A stretch of 64,000 nt of DNA from Prostheceraeus crozeri (lineage: Eukaryota; Platyhelminthes; Polycladida; Euryleptidae). Location of the stretch: positions 186,001-250,000 of the forward strand of contig CAJQUW010001133.1 of the NCBI GenBank assembly GCA_907163375.1, given 5' to 3'. Made by a program: the position numbers and the translations under genes. The notes under the pieces are model-generated. The model was given only the letters and a program-made list of their open reading frames with translations, had not been told where the DNA came from and made no database searches. Below, piece after piece: positions 32,150-42,479 of this stretch (position 1 is its first letter; each line of letters begins with the position of its first letter).

Positions 32150-33190
32150 CCTTTGGAGACAACTTTCGACCTCGGACAAGTCAAATGGATGTGAAGTATT
32201 CTATAAGCGGCCACCTGCGAATTACAATTTACAATCTGTCATTTATGTGCAGTGCTTACACTCGGCAAGAAGGAATAGCCAAACTTAGTTCAGATGAAAT
32301 AAGCTCATGGTTATATCAATGTCTACAAGATGAAGACACCCTTAACATTACCACTGTGCATTTGTTTTGCGACTCCTTTGGAGGTCAAAATCGTAACACT
32401 GCCATTCCTGCGATGATCATGTTGTTCATTCAGCACTGATTTTACATGCAACAGCTGTCCACTCTTTTTTAGTCTAACCACGGACAAAGTGAGGGAGGTG
32501 CCTTTCATTCATGGGTGGAACGTACCCTTTCAAAGCAACCAGAAGTAATGATTCCATGTCAACTGACTTCAACAATACACGCATTTCGACATAAAGCAGA
32601 AAACATAGTTCATGAATGACGCACACATGAAGTTTCGGATTGGAAATCATTAGCCCGAATACTGGGCCAACTAGAAATAAGAATCGGTTATGATTTGCGA
32701 CTAAGGCAAAAAGTCTGGACATAAGAAAAGACATCTGCAGCTTGGATTCAAAGTGTCTCACCATGATAAGGAGTATTCAATACTAGGCTACACTGTAAAC
32801 TGTACGATACCAAAGCTACTTACGAAAGCAATGTACAAAACGAGAATAATAAAATGTACGAAAGCGCTATTGTTCGTGCTCATACACGACTGAAGCGATT
32901 AGCTTTTCTATTGGATGATAAAGATAGTCCAATAGGAAAGCCAATCGCTTTCGTAGTATGTGAGTACGAACAATACTGCTTTCGTACATTTTGTTATTCT
33001 CGCTTTGTACATCGTTTTCGTAGTCAAAATCAGCCTGCTTTCGTACTGTACAGTTTACAGTGTACAGCAAACAGAGGATAAAGAAAGATGCTACAAATCC
33101 TGAGCAAGTTTATCACTTTGTACCGAAAATTCCATCGGCAAAATACTAAGATTTGAAGTCACTAATACGTGACGAATGGCACCTGTAATA
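32150..33190 (+). pseudogene. decayed gene of unknown transposon-associated family, split by a MITE
   Basis: An 84-codon frame at 32185-32439 reads LRITIYNLSF, SSDEISSWLYQCLQD and HLFCDSFGGQNRN. From memory the combination L-iYNl, ls-DEi-S-l and FsDscgGQNrN recurs in large, poorly characterised invertebrate proteins that are often repetitive and probably transposon-borne. Downstream the match continues weakly with stops and frameshifts (HSWVERTLSKQPEVMIP near 32500, DWKSLAR near 32640). A 272-bp MITE interrupts it at 32791. After the MITE, KILRFEVTNT near 33145 may be the tail. I cannot assign a catalytic function. Confidence 0.45.
32791..33062. mobile_element. 272-bp palindromic MITE of Tc1/mariner type
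   Basis: The whole element is an inverted repeat: CACTGTAAACTGTACGA at the left end and its complement CGTACTGTACAGTTTACAGTG at the right, with most internal bases also pairing (for example TTTTCTATTGGA near 32905 and TCCAATAGGAAAG near 32927). It is bounded by TA at 32789-32790 and 33063-33064, the target duplication of Tc1/mariner elements. It has no coding capacity. The transcript would fold into a long hairpin. Confidence 0.9.
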
Positions 33191-34789
33191 AGTTATCCTG
33201 ACCACACGCGCTTTTATAATTCACTCCTTCATTAAATTTACTGATGCAAGATTTGATGATCAAACTTGTTTAAAAACTGCTATAGTTTGCTAGGGATATA
33301 TACATGTAGGTGAAATATGTTCTCGACACAGACATGATTTTGATTGTCATACGCCTGCAGTTATCATTGTAGTAACAGTAACGCAAGATGGTTGACAAAC
33401 AGGCGTATATGGGCTTATGTAGGAATCAGCGTGAAAAGCAGGAGTTACTGTGTGGGTTTACAAATGGGCGTGTGAAGTATTAAAATTTTGAAATCATGTT
33501 TGCTGCAATTTAGGTAATTATAATCAATAAACGGGAGGTGCCACTGAATTCATATATATCCGAAAATCATTCCATTTTGTAAAACTTGAATATGCTTTGT
33601 TAGTCTTCGAAGAAATTGCAAAACTTTTACTCGATTTCTCTCAAAGCTAAAAATTTGCGGATGCGCCCCTTCCTCAACCCAGTGACGATTTGTTCATATT
33701 GACGTTTCATCATATTAGTACTCAATTAGTACCGGTACTTAAGTTTCTGTGAATTATAATTCGTCATATTATGATTGTTTTTTAATCAGTTGAATTTACT
33801 CATTTTTTATCTATCTTTGTTGCTACTTTTGCAAATATGGAAAAATTTATTTTGGGAGGTTGAGGAGGTATGAGAAGCCTCCAGCAGTGTTCTGTCGCTG
33901 CTAGGAAATATCTTTCCGCTGAAATATCATTGGCAAACTCGGTGTTATAAGATTCAGGATATAATGTGATTTCTTTCCTACCGATGCCAAATTTTTCCAT
34001 CAATATTTCCGGTCCTCTTGAGAATCGTTATGGTTTTGATACCCGAAATACAGCTTTTGTGAATATTTTATTAAATATAAAATTTTTAGTCAATTTTTTT
34101 AGTATTGAAAAGCTTTTATTTCATACGACTCTCATTGCAGATACAAAGTTAAGAAAGAAAATGAATTAAAGATAGATGAGTTCGTTCAGGTCTCTGCACA
34201 CTGGGAAACAGGACACTATACTCGTTGCATTGCCTCTCTGTATTGCAAGACTCAGGCGCTGTTTCAAAAACCTTGTAACTCAACCTAAATGCAACTAATA
34301 ACTTGTTATCAAAACTGAATATAAATTGGCTTTTCCATCAATCGTCTGACATTTTTAATGCACAACCAATGCATATCAGAACTGTGAGCAATGCACATTG
34401 CCAGCACCATCACATTGTATAGATGTTCCAGAAGAGTTCAGAATGAGACAGATTTGAGTGAAAAAATAATAAAAGAGTAAAAAAGAAAGAGATGAAACAC
34501 AAAAAATGAAGAATAGGTAAAATCACGATGACCAACATTTACTAATATGTCTGTCTGAAATCTGGACATCCCTCATTATTGATCATTATTTATTCGATGA
34601 GTATTTGGTACAATATAATTAGCGTTCTTAAGCTGAATGAAATGAGTGCATCATGTATACCACAATGTCTCTCATTGAGATCATTCACATGACAAAACAT
34701 TTTATAAACACGTTTATCAAAGCCACACACATAAATATAAATTGTTACGCGCCGAAAGAGTGCATCTATTTTCTCGATATCGTCTCAAT
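33191..34789. other. no gene assigned; upstream region of the transporter gene
   Basis: No motif-bearing gene. A minus-strand frame at 33800-34003 (AERYFLAATEHCWRLLIPPQPPK) looks protein-like but has no recognised family or splice context. The ~600 bp before 34790 presumably holds the transporter promoter; I see no clear TATA box or other defined element. Confidence 0.35.
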
Positions 34790-36259
34790 ATGCGTGATTA
34801 CCTCCTTAAATCCATCACAGCGAATGGTCGCTATCAAATTCTTTCTCTGATACTTTGTTGTTGCATGGAATGCTGCAGAAGTGCTTTATTGCAGACGCGA
34901 TACGTCGAATGTAATGGCAGAGTTATATTCTCATCATTAACAATACCTGAATTGGAGTGGTGTTTGAAAGAAAAATTCATAATCATTCATGTTAGCATCA
35001 TTATCGGTTGTATAGTCATTAGTATAGCAGCTGATCGATGGGGACGATACCCGATGATGATACTATCTTCTATGCTGTTCCTCATTGCACATTTAACACC
35101 TCATCAATCGGTGTCATCTCATCCTGTCATTCGTGGCATTTTTACATTTGTGGGAGGATTTGCTTCGGCAGGATCAATAGTCATATTCGCTTTCAATGTG
35201 GAATTAGCAAGAAACAAGAACAGACTGTTTTTCTATATCATGACTGCAGTAAGTTGGTCTATGGGAGTCATTCTATACGTCATTTTTGCATCTATCTTTG
35301 AGCATGACTCGTTGAAGTTTTACATTGGTGGAATATTCTTTTTGATGATGTTACTCAGTGCCTTTTATCTCAACGAATCTACAGTTTGGCTGCTTCATAC
35401 CAAACGTGTTGAACAACTAAAACGCGTGGCCACAAAAATAGCAAAGTGCAACGGAGAAAAATCACCTCTAAGTTTGGACGCAAGTGACTTTATTGAGTTA
35501 GCGCATCATCGGTCGGATACAGCACATAATCATGATGATGAACAAAGTTCCGCTAACTCAGGAAAAGTGAGACGCTGTCTGCGACTGAGTCATGTTTGGG
35601 TAATATGTTTGATAGGGTCGTTGTTTTGTAGTTTTGGTTTCAGCATTTCATTTTTCAGCATGAACCCGCCAACTAAACCGACCGTGAAACTTGCAATAAT
35701 CGGTTCCATGGAAGTTGTGTATTTTTCACTTTCTGCATTTGTAGTTAGCAAGATTGGTCGAGCTCACACTATTGCTTGCAACATGCTTCTTGGAGGAATT
35801 ATTGGTCTTATCAGACTATGCAGAATGTCCTTTATCGCGGAAGGCTGGTTTAACTTCTTTTTAAGTTTGATCAGTTATCTTGGCTTTTTAGGGGCTTCTG
35901 AAATTATGTTGTTATACCTTCTAGAGTTTCATCCAACTCATTTTCGGGTGATAGGTGCAAGTGCTGGGCGTGTGTGTCATACGATAGGAAGCACTTTGTT
36001 ATTTCATCTACATGTAGACCATTCCCATTCACATCTTTTCACTTTTCATGTAATATTGATTGTGTTTTCAATTTCAATCGCGATTTTGACAATCTTAGTT
36101 GTACCTGACGTCAGTGGCAGAAATCTACCGTCGTCGATTGATGATAATAATGACTTAAGTGGAAAGTCTTTGATACAAACAATGCTAAAACGATTAAGAC
36201 CTGCTTCAGAAGCAAGATTGAATATCTTATCTGACAACGATGATGATTCAAATCCATAA
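34790..36259 (+). CDS. SLC22-like organic ion transporter (MFS), single exon, 489 aa
   Basis: The start is ATG 34790: MRDYLLKSITANGRYQ aligns with the usual SLC22 start (…D-LL…GRFQ). An upstream in-frame TTG is not needed. Major-facilitator features: ADRWGRYPMM (residues 80-90), the loop 2-3 motif; NESTVWLL (195-202), the SLC22 ESPRWLL-type motif after TM6; KIGRAH (321-326), the second-half counterpart; LEFHPTHFRVIGA (378-390), the E-YPT-R--G motif; and VPDVSGRNLPSSIDD (438-452), the PET-G--LP-TIED end after TM12. About 12 hydrophobic segments can be traced, so it is a plasma-membrane carrier of small organic ions; substrate unknown. Odd points: the TM1-TM2 loop is only ~25-30 residues instead of the long glycosylated loop, there is a His-rich loop (HLHVDHSHSH, ~406-415) before TM12, and there are no introns. 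A retrocopy is possible, but the frame is intact. Confidence 0.9.
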   Translation: MRDYLLKSITANGRYQILSLILCCCMECCRSALLQTRYVECNGRVIFSSLTIPELEWCLKEKFIIIHVSIIIGCIVISIAADRWGRYPMMILSSMLFLIAHLTPHQSVSSHPVIRGIFTFVGGFASAGSIVIFAFNVELARNKNRLFFYIMTAVSWSMGVILYVIFASIFEHDSLKFYIGGIFFLMMLLSAFYLNESTVWLLHTKRVEQLKRVATKIAKCNGEKSPLSLDASDFIELAHHRSDTAHNHDDEQSSANSGKVRRCLRLSHVWVICLIGSLFCSFGFSISFFSMNPPTKPTVKLAIIGSMEVVYFSLSAFVVSKIGRAHTIACNMLLGGIIGLIRLCRMSFIAEGWFNFFLSLISYLGFLGASEIMLLYLLEFHPTHFRVIGASAGRVCHTIGSTLLFHLHVDHSHSHLFTFHVILIVFSISIAILTILVVPDVSGRNLPSSIDDNNDLSGKSLIQTMLKRLRPASEARLNILSDNDDDSNP

Positions 36260-36293
36260 ATTCGCCTTGCATGCAGAGCTTGAGCATGCAAGT

Positions 36294-36392
36294 GTTGACT
36301 GATGTTTCATTCATGGATTGTCTTTTATGATGTTGTTAATGCGTCAAATTTCTGTCTGACTTAAAATTGCAATATATTAATTACTGTTGAAA
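36294..36392 (+). repeat. ~95-bp direct repeat, copy 1, in the transporter 3' region
   Basis: It shares TTTCATTCATGGATTGTC, TTTATGATGTTGTT and GCAATATATT with 36529-36620. It starts about 35 bp after the transporter stop codon, probably within the 3' UTR. Confidence 0.8.
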
Positions 36393-36528
36393 ATGTCTGG
36401 TTTTGACTTGGATTTCACATGGATTTGGAATTAATGTAATCTGCTAAACATGTTACGGATTGCTCGGATAACTGTACGCACTGTAAATTGAAAAGGTCTT
36501 ACACGATATAAGTGTGGCTCTAATGATG

Positions 36529-36620
36529 CTGACTGATATTTCATTCATGGATTGTCCTTTATGATGTTGTTTATGCGTTTTGTGTCTGACTTAAAACTGC
36601 AATATATTGATTACTGTCAA
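36529..36620 (+). repeat. ~95-bp direct repeat, copy 2, in the transporter 3' region
   Basis: Second copy, 235 bp downstream, with roughly ten differences. An ATTAAA word at about 36649 is a possible poly(A) signal for the transporter; no AATAAA is seen between the stop codon and 37000. Confidence 0.75.
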
Positions 36621-36799
36621 ATTGTCAGTGAGTAAATGACATCTGATCGATTAAAAGCTAATATCTTAACTTAGAGGTTTCGAAATACACAAAAGTGTTA
36701 CTATGCAAATCATTCTTGAAAAACATTACATATTTTTGTGGTTGAAATAGACGTTTGTTGAATTGCTGACATTTTGTAATATTTGAATATATATTTCCT

Positions 36800-36995
36800 T
36801 GTTTTGCTTGATTTCTAATTCTAAAATACCTGACTGGAACTGACTAGAAATTTTTCGATGGTTCTTTAATTATTTTGTTAATTTGATGTTTTTGGGTTCA
36901 GGTCATTTTCTCTACACGTTTGATTGAATATTATGTCATTGTTCAGTTTAATACATTAATGAAATATTCTTTCTGTTTTTCTATACTGTTGTTTT
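36800..36995 (+). repeat. dispersed repeat, inverted partner at 61905-62125
   Basis: TTGTTTTGCTTGATTTCTAA, TGTTAATTTGATGTTT, TCATTTTC-CTACACGT-TGATTGAATA and ATGTCATTGTTCAGTTTA occur in the same order on the minus strand of 61905-62125. Similarity is about 80% by eye. Family unknown. Confidence 0.75.
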
Positions 36996-37183
36996 TCTCC
37001 GTCATTTAACCAACACGACAAGGGGCTGACTCGTCACCTGGATATAGTATAGATCTATGTTTAATATATCTTTTCTTTTAAGAATTTTATGATTCCATGC
37101 TATAAGTCAACGAAGAACTTTTTAACTGCAGTTATTATATTCACTCATATCTATCGTTGATATCTTTGTTCAACTGTGCATTT

Positions 37184-37206
37184 AGCAGTAGTAGTAGTAG
37201 TAGTGG
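37184..37206. repeat. (AGT)n microsatellite, likely LINE tail
   Basis: About six AGT units (ACT on the minus strand) lie just downstream of the minus-strand LINE fragment. Short simple-repeat tails are usual at the 3' end of CR1-like and related LINEs. Confidence 0.7.
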
Positions 37207-37256
37207 TAAGTGTATATTTCGTAAGACAAATGATTATCATACAGAAAAGTTACAAA

Positions 37257-37917
37257 TCAGTTTTGTTCAACAAGGCAGCTACATATGGTATGAAGGAAGA
37301 CTGACGCATTAAACTGCGGCAACGGTGGATGAGTAGATGATTGCAATGTCTGAGTCTCTTTGGAATAAGCGGATGCAGAATATGGCAAGGATCGCTTTCG
37401 GCTTTCTTGAATAGCTTGATGCCCATTTTCTCCCTCCTCTTCTTGATTGATTCGCATTGAGAATGAACACATTCTCTCCGTTTGAGGTTATAATCCGATG
37501 TGCTCGCTTGGAAATACGTTCCAACATCTCACTGTAAGACGAGGGAAGACCAATGAGCAGAGGACAGACGTAGTCTAGCCAACTTCGTATCAGACTTTCA
37601 TAGATGTTGTGCAGATCCTTCAAGGACAGGTACGGCTTCAGCTTCCGAATAGCATAGAATTGCTTGCTTGTTCTTGATTGGACGTTCTTTATGTGATCCT
37701 TCCAATCTAGTCTCTCATTAAATGTCACTCCAAGCATTTTGAGCTTCGAGCTTCTCTGAATAAGAAGTCTATCATCAAGGGTAATGCACTGACGCGTGGA
37801 AATTATGACTTTTGCTTTACTGTCATTCGGAGTAAGAGAGTTAAGCAGACACCAGTTTTTAAAGTTCTCGAATTCGCTGTTAATAGCATCAGCTGATCTT
37901 TGGAGCGGCACAATCAT
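37257..37917 (-). pseudogene. 3' end of a LINE ORF2 (thumb and C-terminus)
   Basis: A 202-codon minus frame begins IVPLQRSADAINSEFENFKNWC (just after the YADD motif, which is missing) and continues LKMLGVTFNERLDWKDHI, the LG---- -LDW--H thumb block. It then reads AIRKLKPYLSLKDL, YESLIRSWLDYVCPLLIG and LERISKRAHRIITS. A frameshift near 37310 moves to the frame ending FNASVFLHTICSCLVEQN at 37257, matching the usual LINE C-terminus. It is a 5'-truncated copy, typical of LINE insertion. The family looks the same as the element at 58.9-61.3 kb, whose remaining part stops just where this one starts. Confidence 0.85.
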
Positions 37918-37920
37918 AGA

Positions 37921-38985
37921 AATCCGATTTTTTATTTTTGTTTAAATTAGTGGGACTAGAATGGCCATCAGCTGATTTTGATGGCAATTTCAGCTGTTCG
38001 GTTCGGCGCCGAAATGTGTCAAGGACAAATCAAAGTGATAGATCCTATCAATTTGATGCGTTTTTCATTGAAATTGTTCATTCACAAGTTTTCTAATTAC
38101 CTGTCTGAAATCAGTTTAAAGGAGTACGCCCATATGTGCTGATGTCATTGTAAGAAATAATTTACAAGTCAAAATTAAACTTAAGGTACCGGTACCTGAC
38201 CTTGAAACCATCTGCGCATGTTAAATAGTCATTCTGAAATTATTCTTCAGTCAGATAATTTGCGAATAATTCATGCCACGTGCGTGTCAGTGCTGCAGTC
38301 CTAGATTTATCAGATGGTAACGCTGCCTGGAATTCCGTGAAATACTTTCAACGAACGAAAAAATCATTATTTCTTTCTGTGCAAGCGCTGTAAAAAAATG
38401 ATAGACCGGTGGCATTACGGCGTTATCCCGCCTTAGCCTACGACTACAGCACTGGTGGTGCGTGTCTCGTGGAAGTTGCCTTTGCCTGTAGTGCTGCTAG
38501 AAGCATCCCTCTATCATTACACATGTGATTTTATAATTGTACATGTATATTAGAAGTGCAATTTTTCATAGTTGATCAGCATCACAAATGTTCTATGCTC
38601 TTGCATGTTGCTTATAGAATAGAGGTGAGAAATAGCCCTGGTCTTTGATAGGCTGATATTGATGCATAAATATTTGACCATCCTTGAATGTCGTCCGGTA
38701 AGTTTATGTAGGCAAATCACGCAAGTGGCACAATAAGGCGTCAACAGGCTATCGATCACATTCGAAGGAATATATAAATGCAGGCATACACTATTAACAT
38801 GGCTTTGATTATTTGATTGTTGATTATTTAGGTGAAATTAAGGATTGCAATCCCGGCACTTTCGGATTATAAAAAACCAGTCGGTGCAGCTCTTAAGTTT
38901 ACATACCTCAAGTTCACTTTTCGACCTGCTTAATGTTTCAGTCCGAATGGAATTGCAAATATGTAGTGCACCACACACGTCGAAG
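37921..38985. other. no gene recognised; G+C-rich hairpin-like stretch at 38396-38520
   Basis: No coding motif. At 38396-38520 AATGATAGA and TCTATCATT bracket a segment richer in G+C than its flanks, with CAGCACT/AGTGCTG inside, so a folded RNA or small MITE is possible. The evidence is thin. Confidence 0.35.
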
Positions 38986-38989
38986 TTTT

Positions 38990-40910
38990 TCATTTACAGA
39001 TTCTTCCGAAGTTCTAGCGTACCAGATGAATGATCAATTACTAGAAATCCTGAAAACAAGTACGCCAGTGCGCCGAAGCCTGCCATCCGGTCGCGGTCCG
39101 GCGCACCACTGTATCGATGCCAGTTAGTGTCCGACGCATGCAATTGGAACTGCGTAACCTCGTCGAATGGTTCACGCCGCCGAACTGTAATCCATGCAGT
39201 GGTGCGTCAGACTACCTGGCGCACTTCTGAGAGGCACGTCTGTACTCGGCGCTCTGCCGCGAAAAATGTCAGAAATACTAAAAATTGATCTTTTGTCTGG
39301 CGCGCCTGGAACCAGTTGAGGCAAGACTAATTTCAGGAGTTCTAGAAATAGATCTTACTTCTGTCGCACTGTATCGTCAACGTTGAGTCTGGCGCGTCTG
39401 TCACTGGTTTCAAGAAGCCTAATTTCAGAAATTCTAGGATCAGATCCTACGTTTAGCGCGTCAACCTCTAGTTTAGTGTGCTTGGCACTGTTTTCAGCAA
39501 GCCTAATTTCAGAAATTCTAGGAATACATCCTCCATTTCGCGCACTGGAGCGTCAACGTTTAGTCTGGCGCGCATGGGACTTATTTCGGCAAGATAAATT
39601 TCAGAAGTTCTAGAAATAGATCTTACGTCTGTCGCACTGGCGCGTCAACGTCTAGTCTGGCGTGTCTGTCACTGGTTTCAAGAAGCCTAATTTCCGAAAT
39701 TGTAGGAGTAGATCTTACACTGGCGCGTCAGCTTCGAGTCCGGCGTTCCTGGCACTGGTTTCGGCAAGCCTACTTTCAGAAATTCTAGGATCAGATTTTG
39801 CGTGTGGCGCACTGTCGCGTCAACGTCTAGTCTGGCGTTTCTGTCACTAGTCTCAATAAGCCTAATTTCAGAAATTCCAAAGATAGATGTTGCGTCTTGC
39901 GCGTCAAACCTCTAGTCTAGTGTGCTATGCACTATTTTTGGCAAGCCTAATTGCAGAAATTCTACGAATGCATCCGCCATCTCGCGAACTGGAGAGTCAA
40001 CGTTGAGTCTGTCGGTCCTGGCACTGGTTTCAAGAAGCCTAATTTCAGGAGTTCTAGAAATAGATCTTACTTCTGTCGCACTGTATCGTCAACGTTGAGT
40101 CTTGCGCGTCTGTCACTGGTTTCAAGAAGCCTAATTTCAGAAATTCTAGGATCAGATCCTACGTTTGGCGCGTCAACCTCTAGTTTAGTGTGCTTGGCAC
40201 TGTTTTCAGCAAGCCTAATTTCAGAAATTCTAGGAATACATCCTCCATTTCGCGCACTGGAGCGTCAACGTTTAGTCTGGCGCGCATGGGACTTATTTCG
40301 GTAAGATAAATTTCAGAAGTTCTAGAAATAGATCTTACGTCTGTCGCACTGGCGCGTCAACGTCTAGTCTGGCGCATGTGTCGCTGGTTTTAAGAAGACT
40401 AATTTCAGAAATTCTAGGAATTCGTTTTTACATCTCGAGTCTGGCGCGCTTGTCACTGGTTTCAGCAAGACAAATTTCATAAATTCTAGGAGCAGATCTT
40501 ATACTAGCGCCTCAATGTGGATTCTGGCGCTACTGGGACTGGTTTCAAGAAGCCTGCTTTCAGAAGTTCTAGGAGTTGATCTTACGTTTGGCGCCTCAAC
40601 GTCGAATCTGGCGCCCCGGGCACGGTTTTCGGCGGGCCTAATGTCAGAAATGCGCGCCTGGCACTGGCTTCAAGAAGGCTAATTTCAGGAAATCTAGGAG
40701 TAGATATTTCGTCTGGAACGTCAACCCCGACTCTGGCGGGCTGTGTGTTGGCTTCGGCAAGTATGATTTAAGACGTTATATGAACTGAAACTACGTCGAA
40801 TCTGGCACTCTGGTACGTCAACCTGGGACTTGGTGCACCCAATTCGAATCTGGAGCGCATGATCCTGACTTTATCGAGCTTGTTTTCAGAATTTCTAAAA
40901 ATGAATCATT
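38990..40910. repeat. CpG-rich minisatellite, ~88-bp period with 711-bp higher-order repeat
   Basis: From about 39260 to 40870 the core CTAATTTCAGAAATTCTAGG recurs every 82-93 bp (for example near 39329, 39420, 39506, 39597, 39689, 39771, 39864, 39949, 40040). Each core is followed by TCTGGCGC--- and GGCGCGTCAACGTCTAGTCT-type words. There are about 16 units. Units from 39329 and from 40040 are nearly identical over several hundred bp, so eight units form a ~711-bp higher-order repeat. At the left edge (38990-39110) at least one unit lies in the opposite orientation, and its inverted partner is at ~40878-40912. Open frames within it recur with the period and are not genes. Confidence 0.9.
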
Positions 40911-41540
40911 ATTGTGACACAGGGCACACAAGATCCCGATATAACAACAGTTGGCGTACAAGTTTTTGTAACACATATCATGCTCGATAATCAAGCTGTC
41001 ATGCAAATGAAACTTATAGCTGAAATTTGCTGTTAATGATCGACACCTACATGAGAGTATTTGATGTTGCTCATTTTTACTTTGTGGCCTTATAGGACCA
41101 TGTTTCTAAGAAGTCTAATAGGGTTCCGTTTATAGCCAAAGTATATTGATTTTTCATTATGATTTGGATGAATAAGTGAATGTGTGAGAATGTTTATTAG
41201 GAAGTAATAACTTAGTAGCAGATTAGTCATAACATCAATATCTGGTACTCAAATGCTACAACAATATGCGTTGGAGCAAAAAATGAACATGCGAAAATCT
41301 AGGTGATTTACAGATGTCAGGATGACAAAACAAAATATTGCAAGTTCTCAAGAAGTCTGCTTTTTCACAGGCATGATTGCTTATGGGCGCTTTTTTCTTG
41401 GTATTTGATTTCTTTCTTCCGCTCATCATTTCGCTGCTGTATGATTAACTTCACTTTCAGCACTGTTCAACTATTCATTTGATAGTCTGACTCCTATCAC
41501 TTCGCTTTTATCGGAAAAAGCTACTGCAAATTCCGTAAAA
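40911..41540. other. no gene assigned
   Basis: AT-rich DNA. On the minus strand at 41370-41450 a short Lys/Glu-rich stretch (QRNDERKKEIKYQEK) may belong to the fragments described next. Confidence 0.35.
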
Positions 41541-41694
41541 CTATATCCAGTAGCATTCTACCTGCTTCAGTTTTATCTTCATCCTCTCATCTTCAATGAA
41601 CTTCTTCTCTTTCTCGTCCAATGCCTCATACTTCCTTTTTGCAGATTGAACAGATTTAATTGTTGCCGCTGTTTTCATTAACTTGTATATTTCT
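41541..41694 (-). pseudogene. short charged coiled-coil-like frame without ATG context
   Basis: The minus strand reads about 50 codons, including SVQSAKRKYEALDEKEKKF and IEDERMKIKLKQVE, before a stop. The composition and heptad-like spacing look like real protein (C-terminal coiled coil or linker). No family is recognised. With the frame at 42037-42305 it may be what remains of one minus-strand gene. Confidence 0.35.
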
Positions 41695-42036
41695 CATTGT
41701 CAGTCAGCAGTTGTTCCCTTTTTCCCTTTTTTGCTGACAATGAGCACCCCACGAACAAAAAGTATGAACCTCAACATCTCCTTACGAAAAGCGAGCATCT
41801 TTTTGATAGTAATCATTGCGGAGTTTCAATGGACATAGTCTGCTTGCTTGTTCTGCTGTTACAATATTTTTTATTGTCTACTGGCTTCTGAACTCATGCG
41901 ATAGTTTTGGTAACTCTTTTTGTGTTGGTATTGATTTTTTGTCATATCGCCGAATGCCTTTCAGAAAGCATCGCTCTAAAAATGGTCAAGACAGATGATC
42001 GGAGGTAGTATACTCCACCAGTTCATTGTTTTTAAA

Positions 42037-42305
42037 TTGACCCTCAGCATGACAAAATCGTCTCTGACCATAGAAAGTCATCTCCTTGGTCGTAAATGAG
42101 ACGAGGTAGCGCAGGCGAGCTTTCCGATGACAGCAATTGTCCTCTTATCTCCACAATCAAATCTGAGACAGGTGGGATATTTGAAGCATTTGTGAGTTCA
42201 GAAGAAGTTTCTTTTGATGGTGGCGCCTTTTCATTCGGCGATTCTTTTATGGCGTTTCTTCTTCTATTATCTAAAATAAGCTTGAAATCTTCAATCGTAC
42301 ATGAA
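42037..42305 (-). pseudogene. protein-like minus-strand frame, no family recognised
   Basis: About 88 codons are open, reading TIEDFKLILDNRRRNAIKE, then a Ser/Pro/Glu-rich stretch, then PRLIYDQGDDFLWSETIL and a stop. The last part is reminiscent of the start of SANT/Myb-like domains (F-W-E), but the following bases are broken. The plus strand is also open here for 75 codons. Either a decayed transposon-associated gene or an exon. Confidence 0.35.
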
Positions 42306-42479
42306 GAGTTTACTCACAATTGATTTATTCACACACATATATGAGATAAGGTTAGAATTTATCTCACAGATACATGTTTAAAGTACAATTGATTGCTTTT
42401 TTTGCAGTAAGTGCCTCTATATTTGTATGCTCAAAAGTACATAAAAAAACCGTAAACTTTCAAATCAAGTGGACTTGAA
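42306..42479. other. no gene recognised
   Basis: AT-rich spacer between the protein-like frame and the LINE fragment. Nothing is seen. Confidence 0.4.

Noticed and set aside
39383-40304. Open frames of 76-117 codons with internal peptide repeats
   Set aside because: They run through the 88-bp minisatellite, the peptide period follows the DNA period, and the frames are lost as unit length varies. Not a repeat protein gene.
38990-40910. CRISPR-like regular spacing of a ~20-bp core
   Set aside because: The whole ~88-bp unit is repeated, not just short repeats between unique spacers, and the context is eukaryotic with no cas genes.
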